Positions 1 through 5,885 of a stretch of 6,975 nt of DNA are shown in pieces. A program made the position numbers and the translations under genes. The DNA lies in NCBI GenBank assembly GCA_035295665.1, contig DATGIQ010000108.1:1-6975 (forward strand), given 5' to 3'. Numbering within the stretch: the stretch's first letter is position 1; the number at the start of each line of letters is the position of its first letter. This stretch comes from DATGIQ01 sp035295665 (lineage in GTDB: Bacteria; Planctomycetota; Planctomycetia; Gemmatales; Gemmataceae). The notes under the pieces are model-generated. The model was not told where the DNA came from, did not search any database, and saw only the letters and a program-made list of their open reading frames with translations.

Positions 1-131
1 TCGTGGAACGGCTGCTGACGGTGACCCAGACGTTGCGCCTGCAAGACCGGCATGTCTTGACCTTTCTCCGTGATTCCTTGACCGCCCACCGTCAGGGCCA
101 ATCACCACCCCAACTCATCAAGGTCGGATGA
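1..131 (+). CDS. IS66-family transposase, C-terminal end (5' part outside window)
   Basis: Reading in the frame that starts at base 3 gives 42 residues ending in TGA at 129-131. The segment begins VERLLTVTQTLRLQDRHVL and continues with a TFLRDSLTAHRQGQ stretch. This is the pattern of the extreme C-terminus of IS66-type DDE transposases, where an (I/V)ERxLTV motif precedes a QxRxVLxFL helix and a short Pro-rich tail. The family cuts and joins DNA during transposition of its insertion sequence. Only the tail is visible, so I cannot tell whether the copy is intact or whether its DDE residues are present. No accessory tnpA or tnpB genes are seen, but those normally lie upstream, outside the window. 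Family assignment is fairly secure; functionality is unknown. Confidence 0.78.
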   Translation, partial: VERLLTVTQTLRLQDRHVLTFLRDSLTAHRQGQSPPQLIKVG

Positions 132-302
132 GCGGTTACCCGGAGTTTTCGGCAAAATTGTTACAAACCCCGTAGATTCCGATCTTTGTGTAACCTACGA
201 CGAGGGTGGCGATAAGGAGATAAAGTGGGCTTTGTGAAGCTGGCCCCATGTCTTCCGCCGTGCTTCCTCCTTCCTCTCTGGTAAAATGCACAAGTTGAAG
301 CA
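132..302. other. Non-coding stretch downstream of the IS66 transposase, probably containing the IS right end
   Basis: No convincing gene is seen here. IS66-type elements usually finish in TTAC shortly after the transposase stop. TTAC occurs at 135-138 and at 161-164, so either could mark the right terminus. The left end is outside the window, so the choice cannot be made. An imperfect inverted repeat pairs GTTACAAA (160-167) with TTTGTGTAAC (185-194), with two unpaired bases. Confidence 0.4.
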
Positions 303-392
303 TCCGGTTGTGTTTCGGAATCCCCCGAGCAGAGTCCTGCTTCTATGGCAACTTCGAATCTAAAAATCACGCTCACCTTCGAACTGTCCAAG
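303..392 (+). repeat. Direct repeat copy A: leader plus first 16 codons of the 77-aa gene
   Basis: This stretch aligns without gaps to 2760-2849. By hand count, 38 of 48 bases match over 303-350 (leader, start codon and second codon), including an identical 13-base run, TTTCGGAATCCCC (313-325). About 24 of 42 match over 351-392. Both copies put an ATG at the same place (345 and 2802) and keep a TLT...LS residue pattern after it. The leader is better conserved than the coding part. A small hairpin can form just before the ATG: GAGCAG (328-332 core) with CTGCT (337-341), loop AGTC. No good Shine-Dalgarno sequence is visible. Confidence 0.65.
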
Positions 393-578
393 TGGCAGCA
401 GCGCGCGATCGCCGCCATTGTGGACTACGATGGCGATCCCGGTAGCCCCCGCCTCTGCCGCGCTAATCTCATCCAAGCGGTCGAGCGCGCCCTGGAGGAC
501 GCCGAGGACTACTACGACGATGAGCAGCAAGAAGCCCCTCATAGCAAGGGCGGCCGCCACATGGAGCCTCCATCATGA
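345..578 (+). CDS. Small hypothetical protein (77 aa) ahead of the recombinase pseudogene
   Basis: I do not recognise the family. The N-terminal 16 residues contain an alternating KITLTFELS segment that looks like a beta strand. A probably helical middle follows (about 17-55), with an acidic stretch, EDAEDYYDDEQQE, near residues 51-63. The tail is short and polar. There is no signal peptide or membrane segment. The last bases overlap the start of the recombinase reading frame as ATGA (575-578), which suggests translational coupling and a function tied to the recombinase. The start at 345 lacks a clear Shine-Dalgarno sequence. It is supported by the second copy of this leader and start at 2760-2849, where the N-terminal pattern MPAEKRKVTLTLHLS resembles MATSNLKITLTFELS. 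It may be a companion of this resolvase type, but that is inference. Confidence 0.55.
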   Translation: MATSNLKITLTFELSKWQQRAIAAIVDYDGDPGSPRLCRANLIQAVERALEDAEDYYDDEQQEAPHSKGGRHMEPPS

Positions 579-1499
579 GCGACTCGCTGATCCGGGAACT
601 GTCTGAGGCGGGCTTGCGCGACCAAATCGAGCCGAGCCTCGCTCCCGGCCCTCCACCCGGCGGCAGCAACACCGTCTACGGCTATGTCCGCGCCGGTCCC
701 CATCCGCGGATCCTCACGGTCCAGGAGCAGACTGACCAGATCCAAGCACGCTTCCACGATGAACGTTAGCAGGGCCTCCGTCAGGGCCCCATCTTCCGCA
801 ACTCCGGGACCAGCTCGAAGATCCGCTGGAACCGTCGCGAGAAAGGCCTCCAGCTCGTGCAAGCCCTTGAGCCCGGAGATCACGTGATGGTCACGAGCTT
901 GGACCGGATCTTCTCCAGCATGCACGAAGCTGCCCGCTGGATCAAACGCTGGTCCGCCCGAGGGATCACCCTCCACGTCCTCCCTGCTGCCGCGGGATTG
1001 ATCCGACCACGGCGCTCGGCAAGCTGTTCCTGCGCATGCTGCCGCTTTTCGACCAGTGCCAGAGCGACTTACAGAGCGCATCCACCTCGGCCGCCATGAA
1101 CAAGCCCGAGGTCCGCCACAACCCAAGTACCCGAAAAGAACGCGGCAAGCTCCCCCGTGGCATGTATCCCGCTGGGCTTCCGCCGCATCGGTGCCAGCGG
1201 TCGCCGTACGCTCGTCGAAGATCCCCCGAGAGGGCCGTCGTGGCCCAGACCACGAGTTGCACGACTGGCGCGGGCAGATCCGGCAGGCTGGTTGGTGGTC
1301 GAGGCGCGACGAGGGCCTCGCCTACGAAGAGTTGGCAAGACGGGCCGGCTATGCGGAAGGCGCCGGGGCGTTCAACAACCGGCGTGGCCGGTTGCACAGC
1401 CTGGGGCTCGTTACCTACCGTGAGCGTAGTCGTATGCAGCCAGCCGATCTTCAGTTACTCAAGCAGTGGTTTTTCTCGGCTAAAGTCATAATCGGCTAA
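575..1499 (+). pseudogene. Decayed serine recombinase (resolvase/invertase type), multiply frameshifted
   Basis: Pieces of one serine-recombinase-like protein appear in successive frames. VYGYVRAG (674-697) is the family's N-terminal strand, but Gly (695-697) stands where the catalytic Ser of the usual YxRxS motif belongs. A TAG at 767-769 interrupts the frame. The same frame then continues with a KIRWNRREKG stretch, PGDHVMVTSLDRIF (ends about 913) and a RGITLHVL segment (ends about 980). In LDRIFS the Asp and Arg of the active site are kept, but the Arg expected four residues after the Asp is Ser. The frame shifts near 980-994 to GIDPTTALGKLFLRML, and again near 1067 to LTERIHLGRHEQARG. Later shifts give GKLPRGMYP, LGFRRIGASGRRTLVEDP and PERAVVAQ in alternating frames, then HELHDWRGQIRQAGW up to the stop at 1497-1499. 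The intact family cuts and rejoins DNA at specific sites; this copy cannot. Exact breakpoints are uncertain. Confidence 0.8.
1245..1499 (+). other. Possible winged-helix-like tail inside the recombinase remnant
   Basis: The last open stretch reads HELHDWRGQIRQAGW, then EELARRAGYAEGAGAFNNRR and GRLHSLGLVTYRERSRMQP. An (E/L)LAxxAGYxxxxGxFNNxxGRLxxLGL pattern is familiar to me as a winged-helix-like module at the end of phage and mobile-element proteins, rather than as a resolvase C-terminus. It could be a separate gene remnant fused by decay, or a variant DNA-binding tail of the recombinase. The HELHDWRG part fits the region after the resolvase catalytic domain. The assignment rests on pattern memory only. 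Confidence 0.35.
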
Positions 1500-1610
1500 T
1501 CTGCGGACGGGTTCAAGAAAAGGACAGGCCGCGGGCAGGGATCACCCTCAGGATCGTGCGTGTGATGAGGCAAAGCGTCAGTCATGTTGTCAACCCGGGC
1601 ACTTGTGATT
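1500..1610. other. Non-coding stretch between recombinase remnant and WD40 gene
   Basis: No gene, promoter or repeat could be supported here. It leads into the hairpin at 1611-1644, and both neighbouring genes point towards it. Confidence 0.4.
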
Positions 1611-1644
1611 GAGCCGGGCGCAAAGAATCCTTTACACCCGGCTC
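1611..1644. terminator. Hairpin between converging genes, possible terminator
   Basis: An 8-bp perfect stem joins GAGCCGGG (1611-1618) and CCCGGCTC (1637-1644). Inside it an additional AAAG/CTTT pairing closes an AATC loop. On the plus strand it is followed by a moderately T-rich stretch, TATTGTGTTTGTT, as in an intrinsic terminator. On the minus strand it lies about 26 bases past the WD40 stop, but without a T tract. A role in ending WD40 or plus-strand transcription is likely, but the missing uninterrupted T run makes it uncertain. Confidence 0.45.
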
Positions 1645-1670
1645 TATTGTGTTTGTTCGTGGCGACTCAA

Positions 1671-2717
1671 CTACTTGAGATTCCATAGCTGGATTTTGCC
1701 ACTTTGTCCGGCGGCAGCGAGCATCTTGCTATCGAAGGAAATCGCTACTGAGAGGATAGGTCCCGTGTCGCCTCGAAAGGTGGCGATTTCCGTGCCTGTC
1801 GCTACCTGCCAAAGTTTGACGGCGCCGTCCCAGCTGCCCGATGCCACTAGGCTGCCGTCCGGACTGAACGCTACGCTCGGTATGTGTTGCGTATGTCCTT
1901 GCAGGGTAAGGATCTGTTTACCTGTCGCCAATTCCCAAAGCGATACCTCGTAGCGACGATCTTTTCCGTTTCGCTCAGACCACTTCTGGCCTCCTGACGC
2001 GAGCAGCTTATAGTCGGGGGAAACAGCCAAAGATGCAGCCGAGCCCTGGCCATCTCCTTCGAAGCCAAGGGTGGCACGCGGGACACCCGTGGTTAGGTCG
2101 AACAGCGTAATCGCTCTGTTCGTCGGCATAGCTACGGTACCACCTTGCGTGGCCAATGCGATAGAAGGTTCAGGGGACAAGGTTCCACCGGTGATCGTGC
2201 ACAGCGGTTGTCCTGTGGCTAGATCCCAAGTGATCGCTTCCGCAGGTAATACGCCACCAAACGCAATGGTGTGACCTACAGCAGCTACAATTCTCTTGCC
2301 ATCGGGGGTGAACTGGATGCTGGATACAGAGGCAGATTCCCTCTGCGGTACGGGCAAGCTTCCGCGTTCGTTACCTGTCGTAACATCCCAAAGCTTGATA
2401 TTGTCGTGGAGCGCTCCGGACGCGAGTACTCTCCCGTTCGGCGAAAAGGCGACGGCACGGACCTTGTCGGCGTGCCCTTTCAGCACGAATTTTTCCTTCC
2501 TTAGGCCCACATCCCAGATGCGGACCGTAGCATCACCACCCGCCGACGCGAGGAGTTTGCCATCGGGGCTAATCGCAGTGGCGTAAACCCAGCCCTGGTG
2601 ACCTTCAAGTTCGCCAATTAGTCCTTGTGCCCTTGTCAATTGCGCCCGTGTGCCCCAAAACGCAATGATGCCAAAGGCAGACAGCCAAATTAACGGAAAA
2701 AGAATGCGATTTGTCAT
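1671..2717 (-). CDS. Exported or membrane-anchored WD40 repeat protein, seven-bladed propeller (348 aa)
   Basis: Seven WD40-type units can be counted. They end approximately at RIWDV (66-70), KLWDV (108-112), ITWDL (162-166), ITLFDL (203-208), VSLWEL (258-263), KLWQV (301-305) and IQLWNL (342-347). Several carry the GH dipeptide and the FSPDG turn; blades 3 to 5 are the most divergent. Such propellers are scaffolds for protein binding, and no catalytic domain is attached. Residues 5-22 are a hydrophobic segment after a basic start (MTNR), so the propeller should lie outside the cytoplasm, either anchored or cleaved near TRA-Q (24-26). The start at 2717 is chosen because GGAGG lies seven bases upstream on the minus strand. 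An upstream in-frame ATG at 2840 would put a non-homologous polar segment before the signal and would run through the repeat at 2760-2849. Third-position GC appears lower than in the right-half genes, which may indicate acquisition. Partner unknown. Confidence 0.88.
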   Translation of the reverse strand: MTNRILFPLIWLSAFGIIAFWGTRAQLTRAQGLIGELEGHQGWVYATAISPDGKLLASAGGDATVRIWDVGLRKEKFVLKGHADKVRAVAFSPNGRVLASGALHDNIKLWDVTTGNERGSLPVPQRESASVSSIQFTPDGKRIVAAVGHTIAFGGVLPAEAITWDLATGQPLCTITGGTLSPEPSIALATQGGTVAMPTNRAITLFDLTTGVPRATLGFEGDGQGSAASLAVSPDYKLLASGGQKWSERNGKDRRYEVSLWELATGKQILTLQGHTQHIPSVAFSPDGSLVASGSWDGAVKLWQVATGTEIATFRGDTGPILSVAISFDSKMLAAAGQSGKIQLWNLK

Positions 2718-2759
2718 TACCGAACCTCCGTAAAAATGTATCCCCAGGCAATTCGATCG

Positions 2760-2849
2760 TCCGGGTATTTTTCGGAATCCCCGGAGCGGAGTTCTCTTTC
2801 CATGCCAGCGGAGAAGAGAAAAGTAACCCTGACACTCCATCTTTCACAG
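2760..2849 (+). repeat. Direct repeat copy B: second copy of the small-gene leader
   Basis: This is the partner of 303-392, in the same orientation and 2457 bases downstream. The identical core, TTTCGGAATCCCC, is at 2770-2782. The pre-ATG hairpin seen in copy A is weaker here: two pairs become G-U and one is lost. The similarity extends from TCCGG (2760-2764) through the ATG at 2802 and about 15 further codons. Confidence 0.65.
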
Positions 2850-2858
2850 CGGCGCTGA
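2802..2858 (+). pseudogene. Truncated copy of the 77-aa small gene (18 codons)
   Basis: ATG at 2802 opens MPAEKRKVTLTLHLSQRR and stops at TGA (2856-2858). Residues 1-16 share seven identities with the 77-residue protein (M1, K7, T9, L10, T11, L14, S15), plus conservative I/V and F/L changes. After that, bases 2847-2860 (CAGCGGCGCTGATC) still resemble CAGCAGCGCGCGATC of the intact copy, less one base. A single-base deletion could therefore have created the stop. No similarity is clear beyond about 2870. It could instead be a free-standing short peptide, but a decayed paralog is the simpler reading. Confidence 0.5.
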
Positions 2859-2922
2859 TCTGGACTTCCAAGCCGGGAGTGTTTACTTTCTTCCCTCACC
2901 TCGATCCCTTGGGGAGGAAAGC

Positions 2923-3420
2923 ATGGGAAAAGCGTGGAAGAAGGGTCGCGGCAGGCTGGGTGTCCTGGCTCCCCTGCTCGGTCACTGGTCAGCCGAGGCC
3001 GAATCACCGATGGGGCCCCTTCGCTGCATCCGCGTGTTCCAGACGGTACTCGGGGGGTCGTATATCCAACTGGAGACCCGCTGGCAATTCGGGACTGCTC
3101 GGCCGGAAACATCGGAACCGCGTCCGGGCGGATTCGCGAAACCCCGTAGCGGATATGAGGAGATCGCCCTCTTTGGTGCCAGTGAGCGTAGCGGGATCGA
3201 ATTCTGGTCGTTCACATCGGACGGCAAGCGGTCACAGGGCGCCTTGGCTGATGTTACGGACCTACACCCGGAAGCCGTCGGTTTCGAGGCTCAGATGCCT
3301 GCCGGACTGGCCCGGATGGCTTACTGGCCCGACGGGGAAGGAGGGTTTTACTTCGTCGTGGAATCAAAAAACAAGAAGGGCTGGAAGCGATTCCTGGAAC
3401 ACCACTACCGAGCGGCATAA
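2923..3420 (+). CDS. DUF1579-like beta-barrel protein (165 aa)
   Basis: After a basic start (MGKAWKKGRGR) comes LAPLLGHWSAEAESPMGP (15-32), then FQTVLGGSYIQLETRW (39-54) and EEIALFGASERSGIEFWSF (79-97). It ends in alternating strands including GFYFVVESK (141-149). The LxGxWxxExESPMGP opening and the following GGSYIxLE strand are typical of DUF1579-like, calycin or nitrobindin-shaped barrels, in which a short strand-rich fold encloses a small ligand. The ligand and role are unknown. There is no signal peptide, so it is probably cytoplasmic. The start is set by GGGGAGGA (2911-2918), four bases before ATG. No neighbour on the same strand is close enough to make an operon obvious. Coding is secure; the family is likely but not certain. 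Confidence 0.72.
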   Translation: MGKAWKKGRGRLGVLAPLLGHWSAEAESPMGPLRCIRVFQTVLGGSYIQLETRWQFGTARPETSEPRPGGFAKPRSGYEEIALFGASERSGIEFWSFTSDGKRSQGALADVTDLHPEAVGFEAQMPAGLARMAYWPDGEGGFYFVVESKNKKGWKRFLEHHYRAA

Positions 3421-3813
3421 AACCAGGATCGCCAGTGCGAGTCGATACCCTGGCCATTATCCAGGAAGTGACCGAAAGCACATTCATCGCTTCTGGCACC
3501 CGTTTGCGTTCATTTCCAAAATTCCGATTTTCTTTGCTCCGCCCTTCTTTACGCGCCGTGCTGCCATTCCTGTCGGGCCGCGAATAAACCCGGTAGTAGG
3601 AGTACCGAGCCTGTCCGAGACTCATTCTCCTTCGGCTTCAGCCTGAAGAAAACCGCAACGTCATACTCCGAGTGTCCGCTCTGCGCCCACCTGAGCCGTT
3701 CGCCGGGAAATCTGGGGCCCGGGCCATCGGCATATCCTTTGCAGTAGCCTATGCTAGTCCATCGCTGAGCCGTACGACTACATCACTGACCAACAGACGA
3801 AAAGAGGATCGTC
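3421..3813. other. Long intergenic region with small repeats, no gene seen
   Basis: No reading frame here has a convincing start and composition. Visible structure includes a weak hairpin CCTGG/CCAGG (3449-3465), CGGTA/TACCG (3591-3607), a palindrome-like CTTCGGCTTCAGCCTGAAG (3630-3648) and a perfect palindrome GGCCCGGGCC (3716-3725). A direct repeat CTGAGCCGT(T/A)CG lies at 3691-3702 and 3765-3776. None matches a terminator, tRNA or riboswitch I know. The region must contain the 3' end of the DUF1579-like transcript and the promoter of the gene at 3814. Confidence 0.45.
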
Positions 3814-4002
3814 ATGAACGCATCCAAGAAGCATCGCCAACCCCGCCAAGCTTGGCATGAGGCTGATACAGCGACGGCACCATCCCAGCAGGAAAAACCC
3901 AAGGAACAGGTTTTCGAGGAGGGTCAAAACGAGCAGAACGACCCCAGGCCGACTCCCGAGAAACTCAGCGGCACACCGATCGGTAGCGATCCGCGCGAAT
4001 GA
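3814..4002 (+). CDS. Small hydrophilic, probably disordered protein (62 aa)
   Basis: GAGG lies six bases before the ATG (AAGAGGATCGTCATG), supporting this start. The product, beginning MNASKKHRQPRQAWHEADTA, has a basic N-terminus followed by a long stretch rich in Glu, Gln, Pro, Asn and Asp. It has no Cys, few aromatic residues (W14 and F34 visible) and no membrane segment, which suggests an unfolded chain. I do not recognise a family. It lies 55 bases upstream of the DUF362 gene on the same strand and may share its transcript. The function is unknown. It could be spurious, but the ribosome site and compositional split favour a real gene. Confidence 0.6.
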   Translation: MNASKKHRQPRQAWHEADTATAPSQQEKPKEQVFEEGQNEQNDPRPTPEKLSGTPIGSDPRE

Positions 4003-4057
4003 TCGGCCCCCTCATGAATCAGCTTGAACCTATCCAGCAGCACGGGAGATCGAAATC

Positions 4058-4966
4058 ATGACCGTGGTGGCTGTTACGCGAAGCAGCGCGATCAAGGATG
4101 CCGTGGCCGAGGCACTGAGCCATTTGCCGCTGGAAGCCTTGGTGCGGGGTAAGCTCGTGGCAGTCAAGCCAAACGACACGTGGGCCTCCGTGGAAGACCG
4201 AACGGGCGTTACTCAGCCGGACACGCTTCGCGCCGTCCTGCGTTGCTTGAAGCAATTCGGACCGCGCGAGCTGGTGGTTACCGGCGGCGCCGGAGCCGCC
4301 GAGACAGAAGACGTGTTTCAGATCGCCGGCCTGTTGGATGTCGTGGAAGAGGAAGGAGCCACATTTTTTGACCACAACCGCCCGCCGTTTACCTTGGTCA
4401 AGCTGGAATACGCGCCCGCGGCTGACGTGGACGGCCCGCAAAAGTCGGTGATGGTGAATCCGCGCGTCCTGGAGTACGAGACGCTGGTATCGCTGGCCCA
4501 GCTCAAGCTGCACGAGACAGCGACCGTCACCTTGTCCTTGAAGAACATCGCCATGTCCTTCCCGGCGGCCGACTATTATGGCCACCCGCGGCACTCGCAG
4601 AAGCACGAGAACCAGTTCTTCGAGGATATGCACTCCTTCATCGCGGCCATGGCAAAGCGGTTTCCGATCCGTTTAGCAATCATCGCTGGCCATCCGGCCA
4701 TGATTGGAACTGGGCCACTGGGCGGCCACACCGTCGAGACGGGGCTGGTCATCGCCAGCACGAACGCGCTGGCGGCGGATGTTGTCGGGGCCCGGCTGCT
4801 CGGCTTTCGGGCGCAAGCAGTCCGACATCTCTGGGAGACCGGCCAGCTCGGTCTGGGCGAGACGGACACCGACGAGATGAAGTTCCCTGCCTTGAGCCTG
4901 CGTCAGGGAATTGAAGCCTTCACGGAAGCCGCCTATAACCAGCGGCTCACCTTCGAGCATGCTTGA
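4058..4966 (+). CDS. DUF362 domain protein (302 aa)
   Basis: The whole length fits a single DUF362 domain. VKPND (36-40) is the family's early KPN motif. ELVVTGGAGAAETEDVFQIAG (71-91) is the glycine-rich segment, and FFDHN (103-107) follows. LVSLAQLKLHETATVTLSLKN (143-163) matches the usual lysine/histidine motif before a VTLSLKN strand. IIAGHPAMIGTGPLGG (208-223) and a STNALAADVVGARLLGF segment (234-250) complete it. Many DUF362 proteins carry iron-sulfur ferredoxin modules; none is seen here (only Cys63), so it is the stand-alone form. The biochemical role of this family is not established. No signal peptide is visible. GGGAGA sits eight bases before ATG. It faces the HPP gene convergently, with 55 bp between stops. 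Confidence 0.88.
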   Translation: MTVVAVTRSSAIKDAVAEALSHLPLEALVRGKLVAVKPNDTWASVEDRTGVTQPDTLRAVLRCLKQFGPRELVVTGGAGAAETEDVFQIAGLLDVVEEEGATFFDHNRPPFTLVKLEYAPAADVDGPQKSVMVNPRVLEYETLVSLAQLKLHETATVTLSLKNIAMSFPAADYYGHPRHSQKHENQFFEDMHSFIAAMAKRFPIRLAIIAGHPAMIGTGPLGGHTVETGLVIASTNALAADVVGARLLGFRAQAVRHLWETGQLGLGETDTDEMKFPALSLRQGIEAFTEAAYNQRLTFEHA

Positions 4967-5021
4967 GGATGATCTCAGCCGCACCACCCGTGGCCACTGG
5001 CCTGCGTGCAGGGGATAGGGA
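4967..5021. other. Gap between converging DUF362 and HPP genes
   Basis: A CCTGCGTGCAGG palindrome (5001-5012) can form a short stem with a four-base loop. Neither side has a T tract, so a terminator cannot be claimed. It is the only candidate structure between two convergent genes. Confidence 0.3.
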
Positions 5022-5618
5022 TTACGTACCCCGCCCAGTTGGAGGACCGTGCGGCGACCACAGAGGATAGTCGATTCCTGCCAGCCGGTTAACGGCAAAG
5101 GCTTGCAGAGCCAGCAACGCCACCGCGACCTCAATGATGCAGAGATGGTCAGGGGCCGTGATAAAGCCGAGGGAGATAATGAGCGTCGTCGCCCCCGCCG
5201 GCGGATGCACGGCACGGAACAGAATCATCAACGCCCCGGTTGCTGCAAGCGAAAAGGCAGCGGCAAGGACACGTGGCCAATGAATCTCCTCCAGAATCAC
5301 AGAAGGTACACGTTCCAGGCCCATCAAGCAGAGCGAAGCGTAGCCGCAGACGATCCCGATGGCATGGCCACAGAGCGTGTTACGTGGACTGGCAGTCGGC
5401 GCCTGCGGCATGAAGTAGAGCAGAAACGCTGTCGGTCCGACCGAAGGAAATACGAACGGTGTGTGAAAAATCACCGCCAGGCCGGCCAAGATGGCGACGG
5501 CGATGAAGCCGTTGACAAACACGAACGCCGCCCACACTAGCCGGGGCGGAAACCGCCGTAACCACCGTGCCAAGCGCAACCGCTCCATCAGCCGATGCGC
5601 AACCTCGCCTTCAAACAT
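5022..5618 (-). CDS. HPP-family integral membrane protein (198 aa)
   Basis: The family's signature HPPAGATTL is at residues 138-146. Other conserved parts are FPSVGPTAFLLYF (57-69), SPRNTLCGHAIGIVCGY (77-93) and the C-terminal IEVAVALLALQAFAVNRLAG (162-181). Hydrophobic segments near 28-50, 56-72, 82-102, 117-135 and 158-178 give four or five membrane passes in the inner membrane, with a basic amphipathic start (RLMERLRLARWLRRF). HPP proteins of cyanobacteria and plant chloroplasts have been linked to nitrite transport; whether that holds here is inference. Start at 5618: AAGGA lies five bases upstream on the minus strand. A second Met at residue 11 is a weaker alternative. It is divergent from the ComA-like gene, with about 265 bp to the leader ORF before it. 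Confidence 0.88.
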   Translation of the reverse strand: MFEGEVAHRLMERLRLARWLRRFPPRLVWAAFVFVNGFIAVAILAGLAVIFHTPFVFPSVGPTAFLLYFMPQAPTASPRNTLCGHAIGIVCGYASLCLMGLERVPSVILEEIHWPRVLAAAFSLAATGALMILFRAVHPPAGATTLIISLGFITAPDHLCIIEVAVALLALQAFAVNRLAGIDYPLWSPHGPPTGRGT

Positions 5619-5885
5619 ATCGGTCCTTGCTCACGTGGCGAAAAAGGGTTCAACACGCCATGTCCTTCTGCTTGGCCCAGCCAAGGCTGGCGATTCAGCC
5701 AAACCTCAAACTGTACCTACTTTTCATGCAATTGGAAACATTCTCTCTCTACCACAGCCGCCTTGCCGTCGTCTCTTCGCCGATGAAGCTGAGCGCCTCT
5801 TCGGCGGAAGGCCAACGCGCTCCGGATACGCCGGCCGAACAACACGGCATGTAGTTTGCGACACTGTGAAGTAGGGAAGGAACCG
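5619..5885. promoter_or_regulatory. Divergent intergenic region between HPP and ComA-like genes
   Basis: No gene is supported here; several overlapping frames are open but none has a good start. Complementary words such as CTTGG/CCAAG (5671-5685) and CCAGCC/GGCTGG (5677-5690) overlap, so only one hairpin can form at a time. A GGGAAGGA run (5874-5881) is the ribosome site for the short ORF at 5886. Promoter elements could not be assigned with confidence. Confidence 0.4.

Larger units (their letters stand above)
2718..2922. promoter_or_regulatory. Divergent intergenic region upstream of the WD40 and DUF1579-like genes
   Basis: This 205-bp gap must hold the minus-strand promoter of the WD40 gene and the plus-strand promoter of the gene at 2923. 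I could not identify convincing -35/-10 pairs. Its centre is occupied by repeat copy B and the truncated small ORF (2760-2858). Shine-Dalgarno sequences lie at both edges: GGAGG before 2717 on the minus strand, and GGGGAGGA (2911-2918) before 2923. Confidence 0.5.

Noticed and set aside
161..418. Minus-strand open frame across the leader of the 77-aa gene
   Set aside because: It overlaps the repeated leader and the plus-strand gene, has no ribosome site and a composition typical of antisense shadow frames.
1209..1235. Possible third copy of the repeat core (GATCCCCCGAGAGG)
   Set aside because: Similarity is limited to a short GC-rich word inside the recombinase remnant, without the flanking TTTCGG or the ATG.
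2811..2892. Imperfect inverted repeat, AAGAGAAAAGTAA facing TTACTTTCTT
   Set aside because: Low-complexity purine and pyrimidine runs with a loop over 50 bases; likely chance.
2711..3646. Long plus-strand open frame (311 codons) across the intergenic region and the DUF1579-like gene
   Set aside because: It has no family pattern and crosses repeat copy B in the wrong frame. The 165-aa frame inside it has a strong ribosome site and domain motifs.
3672..3860. GTG-started open frame overlapping the 62-aa gene
   Set aside because: No ribosome site, and the overlapping frame from 3814 has one.
4019..4633. Minus-strand open frame antisense to DUF362
   Set aside because: It mirrors codon bias of the real gene, which matches DUF362 along its full length.
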